Assembly: GCF_001517405.1 (NCBI RefSeq)
Contig: NZ_LN907827.1
Coordinates: 2,486,587 to 2,550,586 of the forward strand
DNA: 64,000 bases
From: Duffyella gerundensis
GTDB taxonomy: Bacteria; Pseudomonadota; Gammaproteobacteria; Enterobacterales; Enterobacteriaceae
Direction: 5' to 3'
The notes under the pieces: generated by a model
What the model was told of the DNA's origin: nothing
The model's input: the letters and a program-made list of their open reading frames with translations, nothing else
The model's database searches: none
Shown: piece after piece, positions 21,891 to 28,685 of the stretch
Layout: each line of letters opens with the position of its first letter
Numbering within the stretch: the first letter of the stretch is position 1
Program-made: the position numbers and the translations under genes

Positions 21891-21919
21891 CAGAAAGCGA
21901 GAATTTACATCGCTTTCTG
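21891..21919. repeat. Perfect 10-bp inverted repeat in the O-antigen leader
   Basis: The arms CAGAAAGCGA (21891-21900) and TCGCTTTCTG (21910-21919) pair exactly around a nine-base AT-rich spacer. There is no U-tract, so it is not a typical terminator. It could be an operator or an RNA stem in the manC 5' leader, upstream of JUMPStart. Confidence 0.6.
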
Positions 21920-22174
21920 GCATTTATCTTACAAAGCTTATTCTCTAATGCTTAACAGAACTGTAGGGTTCCTGACGGTAATAAACCTGGTGAATAATCA
22001 ATCATTCCATAAGCTTAGTAAGATGTAAGCTACATAATTTATCAGAACTAAGTGGTGTTTCGACGCAGGCAAAAGGAAATTTATGATTATGCGCATAGTT
22101 TTGCGCAAAATTTTGAAGAGGGATGTTAAGACGCAGGGGTAAAACGAAAAAGCAGATATGTCTGACTATAAAAA

Positions 22175-22194
22175 ACCCGGCGATTAGGCCGGGT
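22175..22194 (-). terminator. Rho-independent terminator of galE
   Basis: ACCCGGC (22175-22181) pairs with GCCGGGT (22188-22194) around a six-base loop. On the minus strand the hairpin is followed by a T-run. It lies 10 bases after the galE stop and separates the exopolysaccharide-side genes from the manC leader. Confidence 0.85.
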
Positions 22195-22204
22195 CAGTTT
22201 CACA

Positions 22205-23218
22205 TCATCTAAACCCGTTCGGGTTCTTCGACTGCCAGTTCCAGGTGTCGCGCATCATCTCATCAATGCCACGCGAAACACGCCAGTTCAGCTCTTTGTC
22301 GGCCAGAGAAGCATCGGCCCAGAACGCAGGCAGATCGCCATCGCGGCGCGGTTTGATTTCGAAAGGAATTGCTTTACCTGCAGCTTTCTCAAATGCCTTG
22401 ATCATCTCCAGCACCGAGTAACCTTTACCGGCACCCAGATTGTAAGCCTTGTAGCCTTCAACCTTGCTCAGATGATCCAGCGCTTTCAAATGCCCTTGCG
22501 CCAGGTCGACAACGTGGATGTAGTCGCGCTGCGCGGTGCCATCTGGCGTCTCGTAGTCGCCACCAAACACGCCGAGTTTATCGAGGCGGCCGATAGCGAC
22601 CTGAGCAATGTAAGGCAGCAGGTTGTTAGGAATACCGCTTGGATCTTCGCCAATCTCACCTGATTCGTGTGCGCCGACCGGGTTGAAATAGCGCAGCGCA
22701 ATCGCTTTAAATTGCGGTTCAGCTTTCGCGAAGTCCTGCATCACCAGCTCAACCATCAGCTTGGAGGTGCCGTAAGGGCTGGTTGTGCCGCCAATCGGCG
22801 TCGTCTCAACGTAAGGCACCGGCGCATTAGCACCATAAACCGTGGCCGACGAACTGAAAATGAACTGATAAATGCCAGCGTTGCGCATCTCTTCCAACAG
22901 AACAACGGTACCCGCGACGTTATTTTCATAATATTCGAGCGGCATACGCGTTGATTCACCGACTGCTTTAAGCGCAGCGAAATGAATAACCGCAGAGATA
23001 TCGTGAGCGGCAAACAGGTCACGCAGGCAGGCGCGATCCAACACATCGCCTTCGCAGAACACGGCTTGCTTGCCGGCCAGCTTCTCAACGCGATTGATCG
23101 ACTCACGGGAAGCATTGCTTAAGTTATCCAGCACCACAACATCATCACCGCGCTGCAGCAGCGCCAGTACCGTGTGCGAACCGATATAACCCGCTCCGCC
23201 GGTTACTAAAATAGCCAT
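22205..23218 (-). CDS. galE: UDP-glucose 4-epimerase
   Basis: Interconverts UDP-glucose and UDP-galactose, giving UDP-galactose for the exopolysaccharide. The 337 residues start MAILVTGGAGYIGSHT (NAD-binding). They contain SSSATVYG, the catalytic YGTSK and ALRYFNPVGAHESGEIGEDP, all typical of GalE. The open frame begins seven codons earlier. The ATG at 23218 is preceded by AGGAG. It follows galF with a 47-base gap and ends at a terminator. This galF-galE pair closes amylovoran/stewartan loci and is separate from the galE of the gal operon. Confidence 0.96.
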   Translation of the reverse strand: MAILVTGGAGYIGSHTVLALLQRGDDVVVLDNLSNASRESINRVEKLAGKQAVFCEGDVLDRACLRDLFAAHDISAVIHFAALKAVGESTRMPLEYYENNVAGTVVLLEEMRNAGIYQFIFSSSATVYGANAPVPYVETTPIGGTTSPYGTSKLMVELVMQDFAKAEPQFKAIALRYFNPVGAHESGEIGEDPSGIPNNLLPYIAQVAIGRLDKLGVFGGDYETPDGTAQRDYIHVVDLAQGHLKALDHLSKVEGYKAYNLGAGKGYSVLEMIKAFEKAAGKAIPFEIKPRRDGDLPAFWADASLADKELNWRVSRGIDEMMRDTWNWQSKNPNGFR

Positions 23219-23265
23219 GTGAACTCCTTTCTGCCGCACATTCGCGCGGCAATGATTGGTCAGCG

Positions 23266-24159
23266 TTACTTAGCCAGCAGCTTCTGAATGCCTGCGCGGA
23301 ATTCGCGACCCTGCGCATTGTTGCGTAAGCCGTAAGTCACAAACGCCTGCATGTAGCCCAGTTTACGGCCACAGTCATAGCTTTTGCCGGTCATCAGGCA
23401 TGCGTCTACTGGCTTACTTTTGCTCAGGCTGGCGATCGCATCCGTTAACTGAATACGGCCCCATACGCCCGGCTCGGTTTTTTCCAGCTCGGCCCAGATG
23501 TCGGCAGACAGCACGTAACGGCCTACCGCGCCAACGTCTGAATCCAGCTCAGAGGCGTTCTCTGGTTTTTCAATGTAATCAGCGATTGTACCGACATCAC
23601 CATCATTCTGCAGCGGCTCAGTGGTTTTAATCACTGAATACTCATGCAGATCTTCTTTTGACATCTTGCGAGCAAGAACCTGGCTGTGACCGGTTTCTTC
23701 AAAGCGCGCCACCATGGCAGCCAGGTTGTAACGCAGCGGATCGGTAGCGTTGTCCAGCAGGATATCCGGCAGCACCACCACAAAAGGGTTATCGCCAATC
23801 ATCGGACGCGCGCACAGAATAGAGTGGCCCAGGCCCAGTGGCTGCGCCTGACGCACATTCATGATGGTTACGCCCGGCGGACAGATAGACTGCACTTCGC
23901 TCAGCAGCTGACGCTTAACGCGGGATTCCAGCAGCGCTTCCAGCTCATAGGTGGTGTCGAAATGGTTTTCCACTGCATTCTTGGAAGCATGAGTGACCAG
24001 AACGATTTCCTTGATGCCTGCTGCAACGCACTCGTCAATGATGTACTGAATCATTGGCTTATCAACGATTGGCAGCATCTCTTTAGGAATGGCTTTTGTC
24101 GCAGGGAGCATATGCATACCGAGACCCGCAACCGGGATAACTGCTTTAAGCTTGGTCAT
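23266..24159 (-). CDS. galF: UTP-glucose-1-phosphate uridylyltransferase-like protein GalF
   Basis: A 297-residue paralogue of GalU that makes or regulates UDP-glucose. The N-terminal signature reads [19 protein letters not shown]. The Met-His in place of GalU's Thr-Arg after GLG is characteristic of GalF, which has low activity itself and is thought to modulate GalU. VEKPMIQYI-like and FIEKP-type substrate loops and the end GIQKLLAK agree with the family. It stands at the boundary of the polysaccharide locus. A possible -10 (TATACT, 24222-24227) and an RcsAB-like site (24339-24353) lie upstream. Confidence 0.95.
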   Translation of the reverse strand: MTKLKAVIPVAGLGMHMLPATKAIPKEMLPIVDKPMIQYIIDECVAAGIKEIVLVTHASKNAVENHFDTTYELEALLESRVKRQLLSEVQSICPPGVTIMNVRQAQPLGLGHSILCARPMIGDNPFVVVLPDILLDNATDPLRYNLAAMVARFEETGHSQVLARKMSKEDLHEYSVIKTTEPLQNDGDVGTIADYIEKPENASELDSDVGAVGRYVLSADIWAELEKTEPGVWGRIQLTDAIASLSKSKPVDACLMTGKSYDCGRKLGYMQAFVTYGLRNNAQGREFRAGIQKLLAK

Positions 24160-24338
24160 ATTTTTTCCATATAAATGAAGTAGGAATGTTCATCGATTAT
24201 GCATTAAAGAGATGATTCGCAAGTATAATCATAATCTGAAAAGTAGAGGAAGATTGTCGGAAACCGCGCCACGCTAAGCCGTTATTTCTGCTTTAAATTA
24301 ACGTGTTGGCGATCACCGCAACACTCTTGCAGTGGAAA

Positions 24339-24353
24339 TAAGAATAGTTCGAT
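24339..24353. promoter_or_regulatory. RcsAB-box-like site upstream of galF
   Basis: The plus strand reads TAAGAATAGTTCGAT. Against the enterobacterial RcsAB pattern TRVGAAWAWTSYGNR it matches 12 of 15 positions, including the whole TAAGAATA half. It is 180 bases upstream of the galF ATG and about 110 from a possible -10 (24222-24227) that lacks a good -35, as expected of an activated promoter. I matched it by eye. Chance occurrence in AT-rich DNA is possible. Confidence 0.4.
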
Positions 24354-24402
24354 ATTGGCAAGGTGACGATCGGCTGGATCAAAAGAAGGTGTTAATAACT
24401 GC

Positions 24403-24435
24403 GTCTGGCAGGCAGTAATATCCGCCCTGCCAGAC
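24403..24435 (-). terminator. Terminator-like hairpin after the last EPS glycosyltransferase
   Basis: GTCTGGCAGG (24403-24412) pairs perfectly with CCTGCCAGAC (24426-24435) around 13 bases. It begins 9 bases after the stop of the GT4 gene. No U-tract follows on the minus strand, so termination may be partial and galF-galE may be partly read through. Confidence 0.55.
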
Positions 24436-24444
24436 TAAGGCCAA

Positions 24445-25602
24445 TTATTGGTTATAAATTGCGCGCAGTTTTTCGCGGTAGGACGTTAAGTCATGTTCCG
24501 TTTTAATGCGCTGAATGGCCGCATTGGCTTTTTCCAGAATTTGATCCGGATTAGCGACAACGTCCATAATGATCGTTTTCAGCTGCTCAATATTACGCTG
24601 GCGCAGGCTCAGTTTTTCTTCTTCAGAGCGGATTTCATAATCACGTTCATCGTTCAGGGTATTAACGACCTGCCAGCCCACGCTATCCGGGTTGATTTCA
24701 GGCAATGCCCTGACGTTGGTGGTGATGACCGGACATCCACAGGACTGCATCTCCAGCACCGAGAAACCATAGGTTTCGGCCCAGGTTGGCAGCAGGCCAA
24801 TATCAGCTTCCTGAAACAGTGCCAGCACGCTTTCGTTCGGCATAAAGCTGTGGTGAGTGAAGATGTCATGTTTAGCAATGGCGGCCAGCGTGCTTTCAGA
24901 GAAAGCTTCATCGTCCTGAAACTCGTTCAGCGCATAGTTGTAGGTTTTTTTCAGATCGCCAATCAGCGTCACTTTCACCTGATCGGAACGCAGACGGGAC
25001 TCTTCAATCAACTCACAAAACGCCTGCACCACTTCCCCGCCACCCTTGCGAAAAAATTCATTGCCGATAAAGACAAAGTGTACAGGGCTTTGTGCATCAC
25101 GCGGCAGGCGATGCGTGGTATGCAGCTTTTGCGGTGGGTGCATTACCACGGTTTTTTTCAGGATTGCCTGAGAGAGATCGCCATTGTCGAGCAGTAGCTT
25201 TTGCTGCATGTGCAGCGCGGCTTTTGACAACGCAATCAGCGCCAGACAGTTATCGGCGGCCAGGTAAGGAACCAATTTTTTCAGATGGTTAATATAATCA
25301 GGGCCGTATTTACGTCCCTTTTTCTCAAACAAAATACGTGGCGTATCGGTTTCAAAAGTGGCTAACCATTTTTTATCGGTGATAGCGACATCATTAAAAA
25401 GATGAAAAATGTCGACATCCTGATGCCCAGGCGAACAGAGTGGTTTAAAAACGAACACCTTCTTTTTTTTGAGAATTCTCATCGTTAAGAAGTTTATATA
25501 AGAATAAATATTTCTATATTTAAAATTTACATATTCGTTATTGGGATCCACTTTTATTGTTCTTTTTTCTGGATAATTATCGTTAGAAATACCCACTCTC
25601 AT
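24445..25602 (-). CDS. GT4 glycosyltransferase of the exopolysaccharide locus (AmsK/WceK-like)
   Basis: A 385-residue GT-B enzyme. The donor domain includes VFIGNEFFRKGGGEVVQAF, LLPTWAETYGFSVLEMQSCGCPVITT (EX7E) and ALPEINPDSVGW. The first ~60 codons are much more AT-rich than the rest. AGGTGG precedes the ATG at 25602. In amylovoran and stewartan loci a GT4 gene (amsK, wceK) lies near wzx. Here it follows wzx after a 705-base gap, so it may have its own promoter. It probably adds a galactose or glucose to the undecaprenyl-linked repeat unit in the cytoplasm. Confidence 0.85.
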   Translation of the reverse strand: MRVGISNDNYPEKRTIKVDPNNEYVNFKYRNIYSYINFLTMRILKKKKVFVFKPLCSPGHQDVDIFHLFNDVAITDKKWLATFETDTPRILFEKKGRKYGPDYINHLKKLVPYLAADNCLALIALSKAALHMQQKLLLDNGDLSQAILKKTVVMHPPQKLHTTHRLPRDAQSPVHFVFIGNEFFRKGGGEVVQAFCELIEESRLRSDQVKVTLIGDLKKTYNYALNEFQDDEAFSESTLAAIAKHDIFTHHSFMPNESVLALFQEADIGLLPTWAETYGFSVLEMQSCGCPVITTNVRALPEINPDSVGWQVVNTLNDERDYEIRSEEEKLSLRQRNIEQLKTIIMDVVANPDQILEKANAAIQRIKTEHDLTSYREKLRAIYNQ

Positions 25603-26147
25603 AAAACCACCTCATCAAAAAACATAAGCTCTGAATGATATATAGCTATTTATGTCACATGCCATGCTGTGTACCACAAATATACAAGAGTGCTTTTCAG
25701 GGCCATTTTATGCATGACAGGTCTTAGGTCTGTCGCAAGCGCTGGGCGTAACAGAGTGAAACGCCAAATTTTTATCGCTTACAGCATCATCGACTTCAGA
25801 ATCCCGTCTGCCGTTGCCTGGCTCAAACACGTCCTGCGCCTGTATATCCGGCTTTTCATCCACTGTCCTGGATACGGTCAAAGTTGGTGACAGTGTAGAT
25901 TAAATAGCATGAAACACTAACAACTCAATCATAAGAATTTTCTCAAATTCATCCCTACCTAAATAGGAGAACACTAAGTAATCAAAGCTATTTTTTGATA
26001 TTTGCGTCTCACTTAAAATGAACTCTATTTTTCACTGGCCGCTTTTATTTCAACAAAAACGGCAGCCGTGTATTTTTAATCATTGGAAATAAAAACCACA
26101 CTTATCAGATGCCAGAAGATTTGATTAAAAATAGTAAGCGTTCATCG

Positions 26148-26186
26148 TGCCGGTAGGGATAGCAATCATAATAGCTATTACCGGCA
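26148..26186. repeat. Long imperfect hairpin downstream of wzx
   Basis: TGCCGGTA (26148-26155) pairs with TACCGGCA (26179-26186), and inside it ATAGC pairs with GCTAT. No U-tract follows on either strand. It may protect the 3' end of the wzx mRNA, or be a REP-like repeat. Confidence 0.5.
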
Positions 26187-26254
26187 GAAAGAATCGGAAA
26201 GCGTTGAAAGTCTCGAATGCCAATAAGATTCAGATTATTGCCACACCTGAAAGC

Positions 26255-26291
26255 AGCAAGCCAGCGCATCTCCGTATGCAACTGGCTTGCT
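26255..26291 (-). terminator. Terminator-like hairpin immediately after wzx
   Basis: AGCAAGCCAG (26255-26264) pairs exactly with CTGGCTTGCT (26282-26291). An inner GCAT/ATGC pair extends the stem. It begins 16 bases beyond the wzx stop. The minus-strand continuation is not T-rich, so it may be a weak terminator or an mRNA-end stabiliser. Confidence 0.5.
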
Positions 26292-26307
26292 AAAGCGCAT
26301 TATTAGA

Positions 26308-27600
26308 TTAAATATTTTTCAGGTTTTTAATCTGCGCAGGTGACAGGCTGTTAAGTAAAATGCGCGCTACCTTGGTTTTCTTATACATGAAGTTGAAAAC
26401 CGTCAGGTTCAGTATTTCAATCAGCAGCAGACTCATTACCGCCCCTTCAATACCATAATGAATGGTCATGAACCAGGTCAAAGGCACACTCAGAATCGCC
26501 GAGGCGACCATTTTTTTCATGATGAAAGAGTAGCCTTTGGTTTTGATAAGAATGTGATAAACCGCGGAGCCGCACATTCCTAAGGTGGTTGATGCCAGGA
26601 TAATTGGCACAATGCTTACTGCATCACGGTATTTCGCACCATACAAAATATCAATCAGGTAAGGCGAAATCAGCCAGATAGCGACCGAAATAGTGGTACA
26701 TACCAGTAAAATCATGGTCACCAACAGAGAGATGTAATCTTCATTCTTCTTCAGATTGTTGATCTGATAGAAACGCGGAATGAAAGATGAAATCAGTGCG
26801 GTTGGCATGAATGACCAGGTACTGGCGATAATCAGGGCGCAGGCGTAGATCCCTGACCAGGCATAGCCCATCACGCTGGCAATGATCATCATGGGGATTT
26901 TATTGTAGATGTTGGCAGCCACGCTGGAGACGGCAAATGGGACAGCAGTGCCAACCAGCGCTTTAATTTTCTTCGCCCGCATGGAAGCAAAGACACTGGA
27001 CATTTTGTTAATGCGGCTGAACGTCAGGTATTTTATGGTTACGGCAATCAATGGGCTAATGATTAGCGGAATAGCGAACCAAAGCACATGCAGCTTGAGT
27101 TCAACAAACACCAGACGCAGCACCAGCGCGGTGACCAGGCCAGCAATATTACTGATGGTATTAAGCTTGGAGCGCAGCATATAGTTGTTGATAATTGCAA
27201 TAAAATCAACAGACAATAGTAGCTGGGAAATCATTACCGCCAGAAAAAGGCCCATTTCCACGCGATCGTGGATTTTTCCGTCAAGCCAGCACCAAATAAT
27301 GAACAGCAGGGAAAGTACCGTAAAGACCGTGGTACGGATGATGCACATTAATATAGAGCGCATTTCTCCCTGACGGGCATTGTAACTGCCCTTCTTCAAA
27401 ACTAACGGATCCACGCCCATTGATGAAATGATGTAGATCATCGAAAAAGAGGTGGTTGCCAGCGAAAGCACGCCGTAGTAATAGGGCCCAATGTATTTCG
27501 CCATGGCGGCGGTAACGATAAAAACGCCCGCTATCGAGATGATTTTTTCAAGCGCCATCCAGATAGCATTGCGGTAGCGCATATCAATTTTTTTGTACAT
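26308..27600 (-). CDS. wzx: Polysaccharide repeat-unit flippase
   Basis: A 430-residue polytopic protein of the MATE-like PST family with about 12 hydrophobic segments. It begins with NAIWMALEKIISIAGVFIVTAAMAKYIGPYYYGVLSLA, the typical Wzx first helices with the KYIGPxxYG turn. It should flip the undecaprenyl-PP-linked repeat unit to the periplasm for Wzy. It starts two bases after the preceding GT2 gene, with AGGAAG upstream of the ATG. AmsL is the amylovoran counterpart. After it, two hairpins precede the last glycosyltransferase. Confidence 0.9.
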   Translation of the reverse strand: MYKKIDMRYRNAIWMALEKIISIAGVFIVTAAMAKYIGPYYYGVLSLATTSFSMIYIISSMGVDPLVLKKGSYNARQGEMRSILMCIIRTTVFTVLSLLFIIWCWLDGKIHDRVEMGLFLAVMISQLLLSVDFIAIINNYMLRSKLNTISNIAGLVTALVLRLVFVELKLHVLWFAIPLIISPLIAVTIKYLTFSRINKMSSVFASMRAKKIKALVGTAVPFAVSSVAANIYNKIPMMIIASVMGYAWSGIYACALIIASTWSFMPTALISSFIPRFYQINNLKKNEDYISLLVTMILLVCTTISVAIWLISPYLIDILYGAKYRDAVSIVPIILASTTLGMCGSAVYHILIKTKGYSFIMKKMVASAILSVPLTWFMTIHYGIEGAVMSLLLIEILNLTVFNFMYKKTKVARILLNSLSPAQIKNLKNI

Positions 27601-27602
27601 TT

Positions 27603-28556
27603 TTACTTCCTGGTAATCTGGTTAAATAAACCGTAGGTATGAGTAACGAGTAAAATGTACAGGAGTGATTCTTTTACAGACGTTAACGGAAAAACAGGAA
27701 TATTGAGTTTTTTATGCTCATTAACATAATATTTATAAACGTTTTTTTCTTTCAGCTTTATTCTTTTTACGGTCATCGCGTTAATATGATGTTTCTTTTC
27801 TGGCCGCGTATTTTTAACTTTATCGAGGCTGGCAATGTTTTTTAAATTAGCCTTGGTCATATCGGCGATTTTGCCCGGTGATTCTACCGTACTCAGCGTA
27901 TCGGATAGATAGCGATTATGCTGATAAATAGACCAGGTGCCCATATGCACTTTTGGATCGCGACTCAGCACATCAAGTACAAAACAGCGATCTTCTGAAT
28001 GATGCATGGTTTCATCAAAGCGAAATTCGCCAATGGCACTGCGTTTGAAAAAGCGGTTCCATACGGTATTCAGACAGTTATTATTGCCAAAATAGTTAAA
28101 ATCCTGCAAAAACTGTGCGCTGCTCATCTGGCCAGTCGGCGAGAATTTTTTCTCTTCGGCACGATTTTCCCAGGTAAAAAACAGTCGATAAGGAAACACT
28201 AACATTTCAGCATCCAGCGTTCCCAGCTCATTGACTGCCTTAGCAGCGTCGGGCAGGATCAAGTCATCCGGATCGCAGAACCAGACGTAATCGGACGAAG
28301 CATGCTTCAGCCCTTCATTACGAGCGGAAGAGACACCGCCATTTATCTTATTAATCAGATAAAAATTATCGACGGCCAGTTCGGTAATTTTGGTCTGAAT
28401 GCTATTTGCACTGTCATCAGTGGAACCATCATTGACCAAAATGATATTCACTTTATCAGCAGGTAGCACCATTGCCGATCGTATAAAGTCTTTCACCAAA
28501 TCCTGTTTGTTATAAACAGGACAAATAATATCAAGTTTCTTTTGTGGAATATTCAT
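27603..28556 (-). CDS. GT2 glycosyltransferase of the exopolysaccharide locus
   Basis: A 317-residue GT2 enzyme with ICPVYNKQDLV, the nucleotide-binding LVNDGSTDDS, GGVSSARNEGL and the metal-binding WFCDPDDLI motif. HSEDRCFVLDVL carries the putative catalytic acidic residue. The C-terminal ~60 residues are basic and AT-rich with a short hydrophobic end, likely the membrane contact. It lies between the wceF-like gene and wzx. In amylovoran loci this place holds amsJ, a pyruvyl transferase. A glycosyltransferase here suggests a sugar side-branch as in stewartan-type polymers. Donor and linkage are unknown. Confidence 0.87.
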   Translation of the reverse strand: MNIPQKKLDIICPVYNKQDLVKDFIRSAMVLPADKVNIILVNDGSTDDSANSIQTKITELAVDNFYLINKINGGVSSARNEGLKHASSDYVWFCDPDDLILPDAAKAVNELGTLDAEMLVFPYRLFFTWENRAEEKKFSPTGQMSSAQFLQDFNYFGNNNCLNTVWNRFFKRSAIGEFRFDETMHHSEDRCFVLDVLSRDPKVHMGTWSIYQHNRYLSDTLSTVESPGKIADMTKANLKNIASLDKVKNTRPEKKHHINAMTVKRIKLKEKNVYKYYVNEHKKLNIPVFPLTSVKESLLYILLVTHTYGLFNQITRK

Positions 28557-28644
28557 GCGTTTTACTCGGTTAAAATTTAAGTCAGCCGATCCCTGCTTTA
28601 CACACGATCAAGATAATGCTGTGAGAGGAGGTTTTTGAGCCACA

Positions 28645-28670
28645 GCCCGGCAGCTTAAGGGCTACCGGGC
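28645..28670 (-). terminator. Hairpin after the wceF-like gene
   Basis: GCCCGG (28645-28650) and CCGGGC (28665-28670), with an inner AGC/GCT pair, form a GC-rich stem 15 bases past the stop at 28686. No U-run follows directly. It is a candidate attenuator or RNA-stability element between operon genes. Confidence 0.4.
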
Positions 28671-28685
28671 CATAAAGCCGAGTGG

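Larger units (their letters stand above)
21688..22204. other. Leader and intergenic region between manC and galE
   Basis: No gene was found in these 517 bases. From right to left on the minus strand they hold the galE terminator (22175-22194), an AT-rich stretch that must contain the manC promoter (no convincing hexamer pair found), a perfect 10-bp inverted repeat (21891-21919), the JUMPStart/ops element (21766-21803) and the short manC leader. Confidence 0.7.
25603..26307. other. Gene-free gap of 705 bases inside the EPS locus
   Basis: No convincing gene on either strand. The longest plus-strand frame (25669-25890, 73 codons) has no recognisable family, no good ribosome-binding site and opposes the operon. 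The gap holds two long hairpins just after wzx (26148-26186 and 26255-26291). A GC-richer stretch around 25700-25880 is flanked by AT-rich DNA and could be a remnant of a lost gene. I do not recognise it. Confidence 0.6.

Noticed and set aside
25669..25890. 73-codon plus-strand frame in the EPS gap
   Set aside because: No family, no clear ribosome-binding site, and it opposes all neighbouring genes. It probably arises by chance, though a gene remnant is possible.
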